Assembly: GCA_910586765.1 (NCBI GenBank)
Contig: CAJUJJ010000054.1
Coordinates: 1 to 9,819, forward strand
DNA length: 9,819 bases
Source: an uncultured Clostridia bacterium
GTDB lineage: Bacteria; Bacillota; Clostridia; Lachnospirales; Anaerotignaceae
Direction: 5' to 3'
The notes beneath the pieces are model-generated. The model made no database searches. It saw only the letters and a list, made by a program, of their open reading frames with translations, and was not told where the DNA came from. Below, in pieces: positions 1 through 5,935 of the stretch (position 1 is its first letter; each line of letters begins with the position of its first letter). The translations under genes and the position numbers were made by a program.

Positions 1-108
1 AATCTTATTTTCTTTGTCAGCAGCATTTGCCTCCACCTCATCAATCAATCGTTTTGTGCACTGTTCGCATGATACAGAGGGTATTTGCTTTAATAAATTT
101 TTATATAT
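1..108 (-). other. Open reading frame fragment running off the left edge, unidentified
   Basis: After the stop codon of the truncated gene at 101-388, another minus-strand frame is open from just inside a TAA at 109-111 to the window edge. It reads about 36 codons and includes a C-x2-C pair in the short string VSCEQCTK, followed by a helical, acidic stretch (RLIDEVEANAADKENK). There is no ATG and no convincing ribosome-binding site. It is either the interior of a gene whose start was lost, a degraded remnant, or chance. I do not recognise a family. Confidence 0.25.
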
Positions 109-388
109 TTATTGTAGCTGTTTTGTTACCCAAGTGGTCATAATTGGTATCCTCAAGCTGATTTTCAATGATAATTTTTCTGTCCGTTCCAGTTTCTGTT
201 GCATAAATGTCAACATTGAAATCACCAACACTGGACTCGGTCTCGTTAATGGTTATTTCCAAACCGACAGCATTCGCCAATAACGCAAGATTATCTTCTT
301 CTGCAAGCCAAGGAGTAAAGTCCAATGCTTCATGTGGCCAGATATTTCGTAAATCTTTTATTTCTTTTAATTTTCCTAAATTTATCAT
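101..388 (-). pseudogene. Truncated DUF4268-family protein (N-terminal part of a PD-(D/E)XK nuclease-like protein)
   Basis: The 95-residue product begins MINLGKLKEIKDLR and matches what I know of the N-terminus of DUF4268 proteins: W-x-H-E-A-x-D-F-T-x-W-L-A near residues 17-29, E-T-E-S-S-V-G near 49-55, D60, and IIIENQLEDTNYDHLG at 72-87. D60 and E75-x-Q77 resemble a PD-(D/E)XK-type core in which Q replaces the usual K. Family members normally continue after DHLG with a KLITYA-like strand and run to about 300 residues. Here eight unrelated residues follow and then TAA, so roughly two thirds is missing. The ATG at 388 is chosen because TAAGGAGG lies 9 nt upstream (398-405); a GTG at 493 in the same frame has no comparable site. 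The product probably lacks the family's full activity. The role of intact members is poorly defined, possibly defence or restriction related. Confidence 0.75.
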
Positions 389-397
389 AGTTCGCTT

Positions 398-405
398 CCT
401 CCTTA
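398..405 (-). promoter_or_regulatory. Ribosome-binding site fixing the start of the DUF4268 fragment
   Basis: TAAGGAGG on the minus strand sits 9 nt before the ATG at 388. It is an almost perfect Shine-Dalgarno sequence and decides in favour of this start over the in-frame GTG at 493. Confidence 0.8.
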
Positions 406-453
406 TTGCAATATAAACCATCTTGTTAACTTTACCTATTGCAAAATTATCTT

Positions 454-552
454 GTACATTCAACTTTATTTGTTTACAATCTGCCAACTCCACTTTCGGT
501 TTTTTCAGGTAGCAAAGCCTTTTGAATCCCTGAAAAAGAAAGTTGAATGTAC
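454..552. repeat. Nested inverted-repeat element, possible MITE/REP-like or structured RNA
   Basis: A perfect 14-bp inverted repeat bounds the element: GTACATTCAACTTT at 454-467 and its exact complement at 539-552. Inside is a second perfect 9-bp inverted repeat, TTTTTCAGG at 501-509 and CCTGAAAAA at 529-537. The two right arms are separated by one base (538), so they form one nearly continuous 24-nt strand, while the left arms are separated by a 33-nt segment (468-500). The element lies upstream of the truncated DUF4268 gene and downstream of rlmD. The boundaries suggest a small mobile or repetitive element, or a structured leader RNA; only one copy is visible here, so repetitiveness is unproven. 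Confidence 0.5.
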
Positions 553-571
553 GCCTCCAGCTCTCGGAAAT

Positions 572-596
572 GCCTTATTTTTTTTAAGGCTTTTTT
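572..596 (+). terminator. Intrinsic-terminator-like hairpin behind rlmD, T tract on the plus strand
   Basis: GCCTTA (572-577) pairs with TAAGGC (585-590) around a loop of seven T, followed by six T (591-596). The form is that of a plus-strand terminator, but no plus-strand gene precedes it. Read on the minus strand it lies about 12 nt after the rlmD stop codon, with six A before the stem and only ATTTCC after it, so it would be a poor rlmD terminator. It may act weakly in both directions or shield rlmD from antisense transcription. Confidence 0.55.
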
Positions 597-601
597 GATA
601 T

Positions 602-1972
602 TCAGTTTTGTACTTTAGACATTAATACTACAGTCTCAACATGAATACTATGAGGGAACATATCCACAGGTTGTACCAATTTTACACAATAATTTTGTTG
701 TGTTAATATTTTAACATCTCTTGCCATTGTAGCTGGGTCACAAGAAACATATACAATTTTTTTAGGATTGATATGTAGTATTGTATTTAGAACATTTTCA
801 TCACAACCTTTTCTAGGAGGGTCTAATACTACAACATCTGCTGGCACAGGCATCACTTTTTCTGCTGCTCCTTGTACAAAATCTACATTTTGAATATGAT
901 TTCTTTTCGCATTTCTTTTCGCATCTGCTACTGCTTCTGGTACAATTTCGCAGCCTATTACATATTTTGCTTTTTGTGCAAAAAACAAGGACATTGTACC
1001 AATACCACAATACAAATCTAAAACAGTTTCATCTCCATTTAATTGAGCAAATTCCAATGCCTTTTGATAAAGTTTTTTTGTTTGCACAGGATTTACTTGA
1101 AAAAATGACAATGGAGAAATTTCAAATTCCAATTCTCCAATAGTATCCACAATAAATTCTTTTCCCCATATTACAATATTTTGATTTCCTAATATGACAT
1201 TTGTCTTTTCTCTATTGATATTTAATACAATACTTGTCATACCTTCTATTGATTGTAGATGTTGTATTAATATTTCTTTATGGGGTAGTTCTTTTCCATT
1301 TATTATCAAACAAACCATAATCTGTCCTGTAGAAAATCCGATTTTTACCAATATATGACGTACAAGTCCTCTATGGACTTTTTCATCATAAGCAGTAATA
1401 TGGTATTGTTCCAAAAATCCCCTTATTATTTCAACAATTTTATCACTGATTTTATGCTGCAAAAAACATTTTTTTGTATCAATTATTCTGTGGCTTCTCT
1501 TTCCATAAAATCCTATTTCTAAATTTTCATTATTATTCCCTACAGGAAACTGTACTTTATTACGGTATCTCCAACAATCTTCCATTCCTAATGTGGGCAA
1601 AACGTCTATAGAATTTATTTGTGCTATTTTTTTTAGTGCCATTTCTACTTTTTTTGTTTTATATTCCAACTGTCCCTCATAACTTAAATGCTGCAACTGG
1701 CACCCACCACATTTTGAAGCAACATCACACAAATGACAAACACGCTGAGGAGAAGGTTTTAATACCTTTTTTAATTTACCATAAGCAAAATTCTTTTTTA
1801 CTTTTACAATTAAAACTTCAATTTCTTCCTGAGGCAATGCCCCCTCTACAAATACGGCAAAGCCTTCTATTTTGCCTATACCTTCTCCTTCACTTCCTAA
1901 ATCATCTATTGTCATAGTATAACATTTATTTTTTTCTACAGGTACATTTTCCAGTACTGTTTTTTTACTCAT
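602..1972 (-). CDS. rlmD: 23S rRNA (uracil-C5)-methyltransferase, RlmD/RumA family
   Basis: This SAM-dependent enzyme makes 5-methyluridine in 23S rRNA; members target U1939 and, in some Firmicutes (RlmCD), also U747. The 456-residue product has an N-terminal TRAM RNA-binding domain (about 14-72). An iron-sulfur site follows with C82, C88, C91 (C-x5-C-x2-C) and C169. The methyltransferase domain shows FFQVNP at 290-295, the SAM motif DLYCGIG at 319-325, LDPPRKGC at 383-390, the catalytic C411 in YVSCDPAT, and the general base E446 in HVETVVLM. Length and motif spacing fit an intact enzyme. I start it at the ATG at 1972, not the one at 2020, because this gives an ATGA overlap with the upstream gene and begins at the conserved region; the longer start would overlap that gene by 52 nt. 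It is the last gene of the yhaM unit. Whether it is the one-site or two-site enzyme cannot be told. Confidence 0.93.
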   Translation of the reverse strand: MSKKTVLENVPVEKNKCYTMTIDDLGSEGEGIGKIEGFAVFVEGALPQEEIEVLIVKVKKNFAYGKLKKVLKPSPQRVCHLCDVASKCGGCQLQHLSYEGQLEYKTKKVEMALKKIAQINSIDVLPTLGMEDCWRYRNKVQFPVGNNNENLEIGFYGKRSHRIIDTKKCFLQHKISDKIVEIIRGFLEQYHITAYDEKVHRGLVRHILVKIGFSTGQIMVCLIINGKELPHKEILIQHLQSIEGMTSIVLNINREKTNVILGNQNIVIWGKEFIVDTIGELEFEISPLSFFQVNPVQTKKLYQKALEFAQLNGDETVLDLYCGIGTMSLFFAQKAKYVIGCEIVPEAVADAKRNAKRNHIQNVDFVQGAAEKVMPVPADVVVLDPPRKGCDENVLNTILHINPKKIVYVSCDPATMARDVKILTQQNYCVKLVQPVDMFPHSIHVETVVLMSKVQN

Positions 1973-2574
1973 TCTGCTTTCTTCACCTTTCTTTGTTTTG
2001 GTATTTGCCAATAAGGACAAACTGTTCCTTTACAAACACAATATCTACAACTTGCAACACTGCAATTTGCTTTTCCCTCTCCAGTATGAAGCATTTTTCT
2101 CATATTTGCCAATGTTTTGCGTACCTCTCTCCTAATTGCTATAGTATTTCTAATATCAAACATATAATCTTTATATACTAGTCTGCCATATTTAGGACGT
2201 ACGCCATATACATCTTCTATTAGCAAAAAATAAGTAGCAAGTTGCATTCTGTCTCCTGGGTGAGGGAAATTATCATCTTTAATACTTCCGCTCTTGATTT
2301 CTACAGGTATTATCGCATTACCTAATCTTTTTTGAAAAATATAATCTGGTTTTCCTTGTATGTCATATTTTTTGGAATACAACAGTTTTCCAAAGTCTTT
2401 TTCTTTTTTATTTCCTTTTTGGTCAGCATATATCAATTTATAGCCTAAAAAGCCCTGTCTTTTTTTTCTTTTTCTCAATATCCAGCATTGTTCTCTCAGC
2501 CAAAGAAAAAAAAGCAGTACAAAAGGCACATAAGAAAAAATCCAATCCATATCTTTTAAAAGAAGCATAATCAT
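1969..2574 (-). CDS. Membrane-anchored C-terminal half of a split Cas4/Dna2-type nuclease
   Basis: The 201-residue protein starts with one predicted transmembrane helix (about 11-27, rich in F, L and W). A basic stretch (RKRKKR) follows, placing the rest in the cytoplasm by the positive-inside rule. The soluble part carries the core motifs of Cas4/Dna2-like PD-(D/E)XK nucleases: D77 in GKPDYI, E92-x-K94 in PVEIKSG, and Q111-x3-Y115 in QLATYFLL. A C-terminal cysteine cluster follows (C171, C176, C179, C181, C186), as in the Fe-S site of Cas4. It lacks the N-terminal cysteine and the histidine motif, which are found in the gene just upstream (2582-2923). An AAGGA lies 4 nt before the ATG at 2574 and 10 nt before a second ATG at 2568, so either start is possible. 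Its stop overlaps the rlmD start. Nuclease family membership is clear; the substrate and role are unknown. Confidence 0.8.
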   Translation of the reverse strand: MIMLLLKDMDWIFSYVPFVLLFFLWLREQCWILRKRKKRQGFLGYKLIYADQKGNKKEKDFGKLLYSKKYDIQGKPDYIFQKRLGNAIIPVEIKSGSIKDDNFPHPGDRMQLATYFLLIEDVYGVRPKYGRLVYKDYMFDIRNTIAIRREVRKTLANMRKMLHTGEGKANCSVASCRYCVCKGTVCPYWQIPKQRKVKKAE

Positions 2575-2581
2575 ACCGTCC

Positions 2582-2923
2582 TTATTTTATTAGTAAAATG
2601 AATATACAAACAATTAAAATGATAACTACTACTGCAACACAAAAAAGAAATATTCTTTGTTTTCTTCTAAAATTTTGATATTCTTTGGCGTGATAAGCAC
2701 GCCCTCTCGCAAAATGGGATTCTCTTGTTTTTGCTGCTGTTGCTTTCGTTTTTGACTTTGTTTTAACAGTTGGAGCAATTTGGGGTTCTGCTTTTTTTGT
2801 TTTTGACATTTGAAACAATTTGCTTCTGCCATAATATCGCTCAAAATACCACTGATAAGGACAATAGGTATATCGATTGACTTCTGAAGCAGATATTGTT
2901 GTTCTATCCCATTTTAATTTCAT
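2582..2923 (-). CDS. N-terminal half of a split Cas4/Dna2-type nuclease with C-terminal membrane helix
   Basis: The 113-residue protein opens with SASEVNRYTYCPYQWYFER, the signature of the Cas4 N-terminus, including the first Fe-S cysteine (C21). A low-complexity K/T/A-rich linker (about 36-68) leads to HFARGRAYHAKE, where H78 matches the RecB-family histidine motif. The basic segment RRKQR (86-90) precedes a single transmembrane helix (about 91-112), and the protein ends two residues later. The D, E-x-K, Q-x3-Y and C-terminal cysteine motifs needed to finish the active site are in the next gene, 7 nt downstream. Alone it should be catalytically incomplete. The start codon is preceded by AAGGA at about 13 nt, a rather long spacing. 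It follows yhaM by 18 nt. That the two halves act as a heterodimer is inference. Confidence 0.75.
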   Translation of the reverse strand: MKLKWDRTTISASEVNRYTYCPYQWYFERYYGRSKLFQMSKTKKAEPQIAPTVKTKSKTKATAAKTRESHFARGRAYHAKEYQNFRRKQRIFLFCVAVVVIILIVCIFILLIK

Positions 2924-2941
2924 AATATATATTCATTCCTT

Positions 2942-3883
2942 TTAATAGTCAGATTTTCTGATATTTCTTTGAAGCATTTTATGATAGCCTGCCCAATTTC
3001 CCTGATTACTGTTATTATCAATCATTTCTTCGAACACTTTTGTTTTTGCATCTAAATTATCCGCACAATGCAGTATAAATGCTTCTATTGTTTTAGGCAG
3101 CTTAGGGGAGCCATATTCATATTCTCCATGATGAGAAATCATACAATGCTTTAACAAACTTTCCAATGTTTTAGGAAAACCTTCTATACTGGCAGCAGTA
3201 TCTTTTATTAGTTCAGAACCTATCATTAAATGCCCTAATAGTTGTCCATCATCTGTATAGTCATTTTCTGGAAACTCCGAAAGTTCCATTAGTTTTCCCA
3301 CATCATGAAGCATAGCAGAAGCAATTAAAATATCTCTATTGACATATTTGTAACGTGGTGCTACAAAGTCGCATATCTCTGTTACAGAAAGCGTATGCTC
3401 TAACAATCCTCCCATATAGCTATGATGTATACTTTTTGCTGCGGAATGTGTTTTAAACTGTTTGCTCACAACAGGGTGTTTATAAAAAATAGCTTCCAGC
3501 AATTTTTTAATGTAAGGGCTTTCTATTGTTTTAATATAAGACATCAATTTTTGATACATTTCTTCAATATTTTTTTCTGTACAGGGGATATAATCTGCGG
3601 GGTCATATTCTCCTTCCATACTACGACGTATTCTTTTTACATTTAACTGAATATCATTTTGATAAGTTACTACTGTTGCATCTATTTTAATATATTCGTT
3701 TTCTTCAAATGTTTTTATATCATTTGTCATATCCCAAACTTTTGCATCTACCATTCCAGTTTTATCTTGTAATTTTAAAGATAAGTATGTTTTGCCTGCT
3801 CTGGATTTTAAAGATTGTCTGCTTTTGCAAAGATAATGCCCTATAACAGACTCGCCTTCTCTTAATTCATTTATATATCTCAT
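2942..3883 (-). CDS. yhaM: 3'-5' exoribonuclease of the YhaM family (OB fold plus HD domain)
   Basis: YhaM enzymes trim 3' ends of RNA, and can act on single-stranded DNA, in a metal-dependent way. The product is 313 residues, close to the known length of Bacillus YhaM. Residues about 12-86 form an OB-fold nucleic-acid-binding domain (GKTYLSLKLQDKTG, VDAKVWD). The HD hydrolase domain shows HHSYMGGLLEHT at 153-164, the metal-binding pair H193-D194 in AMLHDVGK, SHHGEYEYGSPKLP at 250-263, and D275 in HCADNLDAK. AGGAGG lies 11 nt before the ATG. It is the first gene of the second minus-strand unit, with a promoter at 3970-3998, and is followed by the split nuclease genes and rlmD. The placement suggests a nucleic-acid processing operon, though co-function is not shown. 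Confidence 0.92.
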   Translation of the reverse strand: MRYINELREGESVIGHYLCKSRQSLKSRAGKTYLSLKLQDKTGMVDAKVWDMTNDIKTFEENEYIKIDATVVTYQNDIQLNVKRIRRSMEGEYDPADYIPCTEKNIEEMYQKLMSYIKTIESPYIKKLLEAIFYKHPVVSKQFKTHSAAKSIHHSYMGGLLEHTLSVTEICDFVAPRYKYVNRDILIASAMLHDVGKLMELSEFPENDYTDDGQLLGHLMIGSELIKDTAASIEGFPKTLESLLKHCMISHHGEYEYGSPKLPKTIEAFILHCADNLDAKTKVFEEMIDNNSNQGNWAGYHKMLQRNIRKSDY

Positions 3884-3969
3884 TATTCTATTTTCCTCCT
3901 AAAATACATACTTTAAAGCTATCTATATCATTTTTACAATTAATTCTAAAAAAACATACATTCTTTGTT

Positions 3970-3998
3970 ATTATACTCTATTTTATGACATATTGCAA
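3970..3998 (-). promoter_or_regulatory. SigA-type promoter for yhaM and downstream genes
   Basis: On the minus strand, TTGCAA (3998-3993) and a perfect TATAAT (3975-3970) are separated by exactly 17 bp. Transcription would start near 3963, giving a leader of about 80 nt before the yhaM ATG. No riboswitch-like fold is evident in the leader. Confidence 0.65.
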
Positions 3999-4031
3999 AA
4001 ATAAAATACGTCTTTTTAGTAGTATATTCCA

Positions 4032-4057
4032 AAAATATTAAAAATATTTAATATTTT
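4032..4057. repeat. AT-only perfect palindrome upstream of the yhaM promoter
   Basis: AAAATATTAAA at 4032-4042 is exactly complementary to TTTAATATTTT at 4047-4057, with a 4-nt loop. It lies about 34 bp upstream of the predicted -35. It could be an operator, an UP-like element or simply a product of AT-rich composition. The rest of the 236-base interval (3884-4119) holds only the promoter and the dnaB terminator. Confidence 0.35.
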
Positions 4058-4090
4058 CCAAAATATTGAAATTTGTATTTTTACAAAACA

Positions 4091-4117
4091 AAAAACCGCC
4101 AATATATGACGGTTTTT
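4091..4117 (-). terminator. Intrinsic terminator after dnaB
   Basis: On the minus strand, AAAAACCGTC pairs with GGCGGTTTTT around a 7-nt loop (one G-U wobble), followed by further T (TTTTTTGTTTTG). It begins 2 nt past the dnaB stop codon. It closes the pheA-to-dnaB unit and separates it from the yhaM promoter. Confidence 0.85.
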
Positions 4118-4119
4118 AT

Positions 4120-5469
4120 TTATCTTGTATAAGTTGAATTTGCAAATCTTGTATGTTGTCCCAGCCAAGTTAATTCTACTGTACCTGTTGGGCCATTTCT
4201 TTGTTTTGCAATGATTAATTCTGCTTGATTTTTTTTTTCAGTTTCAGGAAAATAATATTCATCTCTATATAAAAATGCTACAATGTCAGCGTCTTGTTCT
4301 ATTGCACCAGACTCTCTTAAATCTGAAAGCATTGGTCTATGGTCAGCTCTTTGCTCGCAAGCACGGCTCAACTGGCTTAATGCTATTACTGGAGCGTCCA
4401 TTTCTCTAGCAATCGCTTTTAAAGAACGAGAAATTTCAGAAATTTCTTGTTGTCTGGAGTCATTTCTGCCATTGCCGCTCATAAGCTGCAAATAATCAAT
4501 TACTATCAATCCCAGCCCTTTTTCCAATTTCAGCCTTCTGCATTTAGAGCGTATATCCATAGGAGAAATACCTGGTGTATCATCTATATAAATAGGTGCT
4601 TGAGAAAGTGGCCCCATTGCTTCAATAAGCACTGACCAATCTTTTTCTTCTAATTCTCCTGTTCTCATTTTTTGAGCATCAAGCATTGCTTCAGAACAAA
4701 GCATTCTATTGACTAACTGTTCTTTTGACATTTCTAATGAAAAAACAGCTGTAGGTACGTTTCCTCTAATTGCTACATTTTGAACAATATTTAATGCGAA
4801 TGCTGTTTTTCCCATAGAAGGCCTTGCAGCAAGCAATATCAAATCTGATTTTTGCAGTCCTGCCGTTTTGGCATCAAAATCTGTAAAACCTGTTGCTATG
4901 CCTGTTACTTTTCCTTTATTTCGATATACTTCTTCTATTTTTTCAAAAGCATTTACTGTAATTTCTCTAATATCTGTAAATTCTTCTGTACGGCGGTTTT
5001 GTATAATGTCAAATATTCCTTTTTCCGCCTTTTCCATAATAAAACTGACATCTTCTTTTGCTTCATAACTAATTTGAGAAACTTCTCCTGCTGTTTTTAT
5101 CAGTCGGCGTAAAAGCGATTTTTCTTCTACAATATGAGCATAATGCTTTACATTGACAGAACTTCCTACTGCTGTGGAAACAGATGCAATAAAAGGTAAT
5201 CCTCCTATTTGTTCAAATACTTGCATTTCTTCCAATTTATTTTTTATAGTTACTACATCTACTGGAACGCCTGACGAAAACAATGCTTCTGCTGCTTCAA
5301 ACACCATTTTATTATCTGGACGGTAAAAATCATCAGCCCTCAATATTTCTAGTGCTGCTGCTACTGCTTCTCTATCCAGAAACATACAGCTTAATACCGC
5401 CTGTTCTGCAGTATCGTCATGAGGTGGCACATTTTGAAAATTCACAGCAGTTTGTTGTTTTTCCTCCAC
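4120..5469 (-). CDS. dnaB: Replicative DNA helicase DnaB
   Basis: This hexameric helicase unwinds DNA at the replication fork. The 449-residue product has the N-terminal DnaB domain (VPPHDDTAEQAVLSCMF, about 14-120), a linker, and a RecA-like ATPase domain. Walker A is ARPSMGKTA (215-223), the probable catalytic glutamate is E246 in FSLEMS, Walker B is LIVIDYLQLM (321-330), and the C-terminal motif AKQRNGPTG (421-429) supplies the arginine finger. Motifs are complete and the length is normal, with no intein. The start is a GTG at 5469, supported by AGGAGG 7 nt upstream. It follows rplI by 17 nt, a pairing typical of Firmicutes, and is last in its operon, ending in a strong terminator. Confidence 0.97.
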   Translation of the reverse strand: MEEKQQTAVNFQNVPPHDDTAEQAVLSCMFLDREAVAAALEILRADDFYRPDNKMVFEAAEALFSSGVPVDVVTIKNKLEEMQVFEQIGGLPFIASVSTAVGSSVNVKHYAHIVEEKSLLRRLIKTAGEVSQISYEAKEDVSFIMEKAEKGIFDIIQNRRTEEFTDIREITVNAFEKIEEVYRNKGKVTGIATGFTDFDAKTAGLQKSDLILLAARPSMGKTAFALNIVQNVAIRGNVPTAVFSLEMSKEQLVNRMLCSEAMLDAQKMRTGELEEKDWSVLIEAMGPLSQAPIYIDDTPGISPMDIRSKCRRLKLEKGLGLIVIDYLQLMSGNGRNDSRQQEISEISRSLKAIAREMDAPVIALSQLSRACEQRADHRPMLSDLRESGAIEQDADIVAFLYRDEYYFPETEKKNQAELIIAKQRNGPTGTVELTWLGQHTRFANSTYTR

Positions 5470-5476
5470 CCCTATT

Positions 5477-5482
5477 CCTCCT
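5477..5482 (-). promoter_or_regulatory. Ribosome-binding site for the GTG start of dnaB
   Basis: AGGAGG on the minus strand is 7 nt before a GTG and has no ATG in range, so it supports GTG as the dnaB start codon. It lies directly behind the rplI stop codon. Confidence 0.85.
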
Positions 5483-5486
5483 TTAA

Positions 5487-5933
5487 TTATGCTTCTACAA
5501 TTTTAATTGTAATCTCTGCTGACACTTTTGGGTGTAATTTAATCACAGCGGTTCTTTCTCCTACCATTTTAATAGGGTCACCTATAGATACTTTCTTTTT
5601 ATCAATTTCCATACCTGTTTGTTTTACAATTTCTTCTGCAACTTCTTTATTTGTAACAGAGCCAAATAATTTACCATTTTCTCCTGTTTTTACTTTTACA
5701 GTAACTGTTTTGTTTTCCAACTCTTTCGCCATATTTTGTGCTTGTTCCAATTCTTCTTTCTTTCTTTTTGCCTCTGCTTTTTGTTTTAATTCAAAATCAT
5801 TCAAATTTGATTTTGTTGCTTCTACAGCGAGTTTTTTAGGAAATAAAAAGTTTTTTGCATAGCCATCGCTTGCATTTACTAATTCCCCTTTTTTACCAAC
5901 ACTTTTTACATCTTCTAATAATATTACTCTCAT
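5487..5933 (-). CDS. rplI: 50S ribosomal protein L9
   Basis: L9 binds 23S rRNA at the base of the L1 stalk and helps keep the reading frame. The 148-residue product shows the N-terminal domain with MRVILLEDVKSVGKKG and the L9 signature around GYAKNFLFPKKLA (residues 24-36). A long basic connecting helix follows (about 42-75, rich in K, E and Q), then the C-terminal domain with GKLFGSVTNKEVAEEI. It is full length. Its ribosome-binding site (AGGAGG, 10 nt before the ATG) lies inside the last codons of gdpP, and the two genes are 2 nt apart, so translation is probably coupled. Confidence 0.97.
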   Translation of the reverse strand: MRVILLEDVKSVGKKGELVNASDGYAKNFLFPKKLAVEATKSNLNDFELKQKAEAKRKKEELEQAQNMAKELENKTVTVKVKTGENGKLFGSVTNKEVAEEIVKQTGMEIDKKKVSIGDPIKMVGERTAVIKLHPKVSAEITIKIVEA

Positions 5934-5935
5934 AA

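Noticed and set aside
14..283. 89-codon plus-strand frame at the left edge
   Set aside because: It lies opposite the conserved DUF4268 core, has no Shine-Dalgarno sequence and reads as low-quality C/F/I-rich antisense.
389..493. GTG start at 493 for the DUF4268 gene
   Set aside because: The added residues come from the inverted-repeat element, have no good ribosome-binding site, and the ATG at 388 has a near-perfect one.
1973..2020. Longer rlmD start at 2020
   Set aside because: It would overlap the upstream gene by 52 nt and adds a non-conserved leader; the ATG at 1972 forms a typical ATGA overlap.
1969..2923. A CRISPR-Cas locus, suggested by the Cas4-like motifs
   Set aside because: There are no direct repeats with spacers, no cas1/cas2 or effector genes, and the neighbours are housekeeping RNA enzymes. 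The membrane helices also differ from CRISPR Cas4.
5419..5862. 147-codon plus-strand frame opposite rplI
   Set aside because: It is antisense to the well-supported rplI, has no ribosome-binding site, and its composition is a shadow of the lysine-rich L9 sequence.
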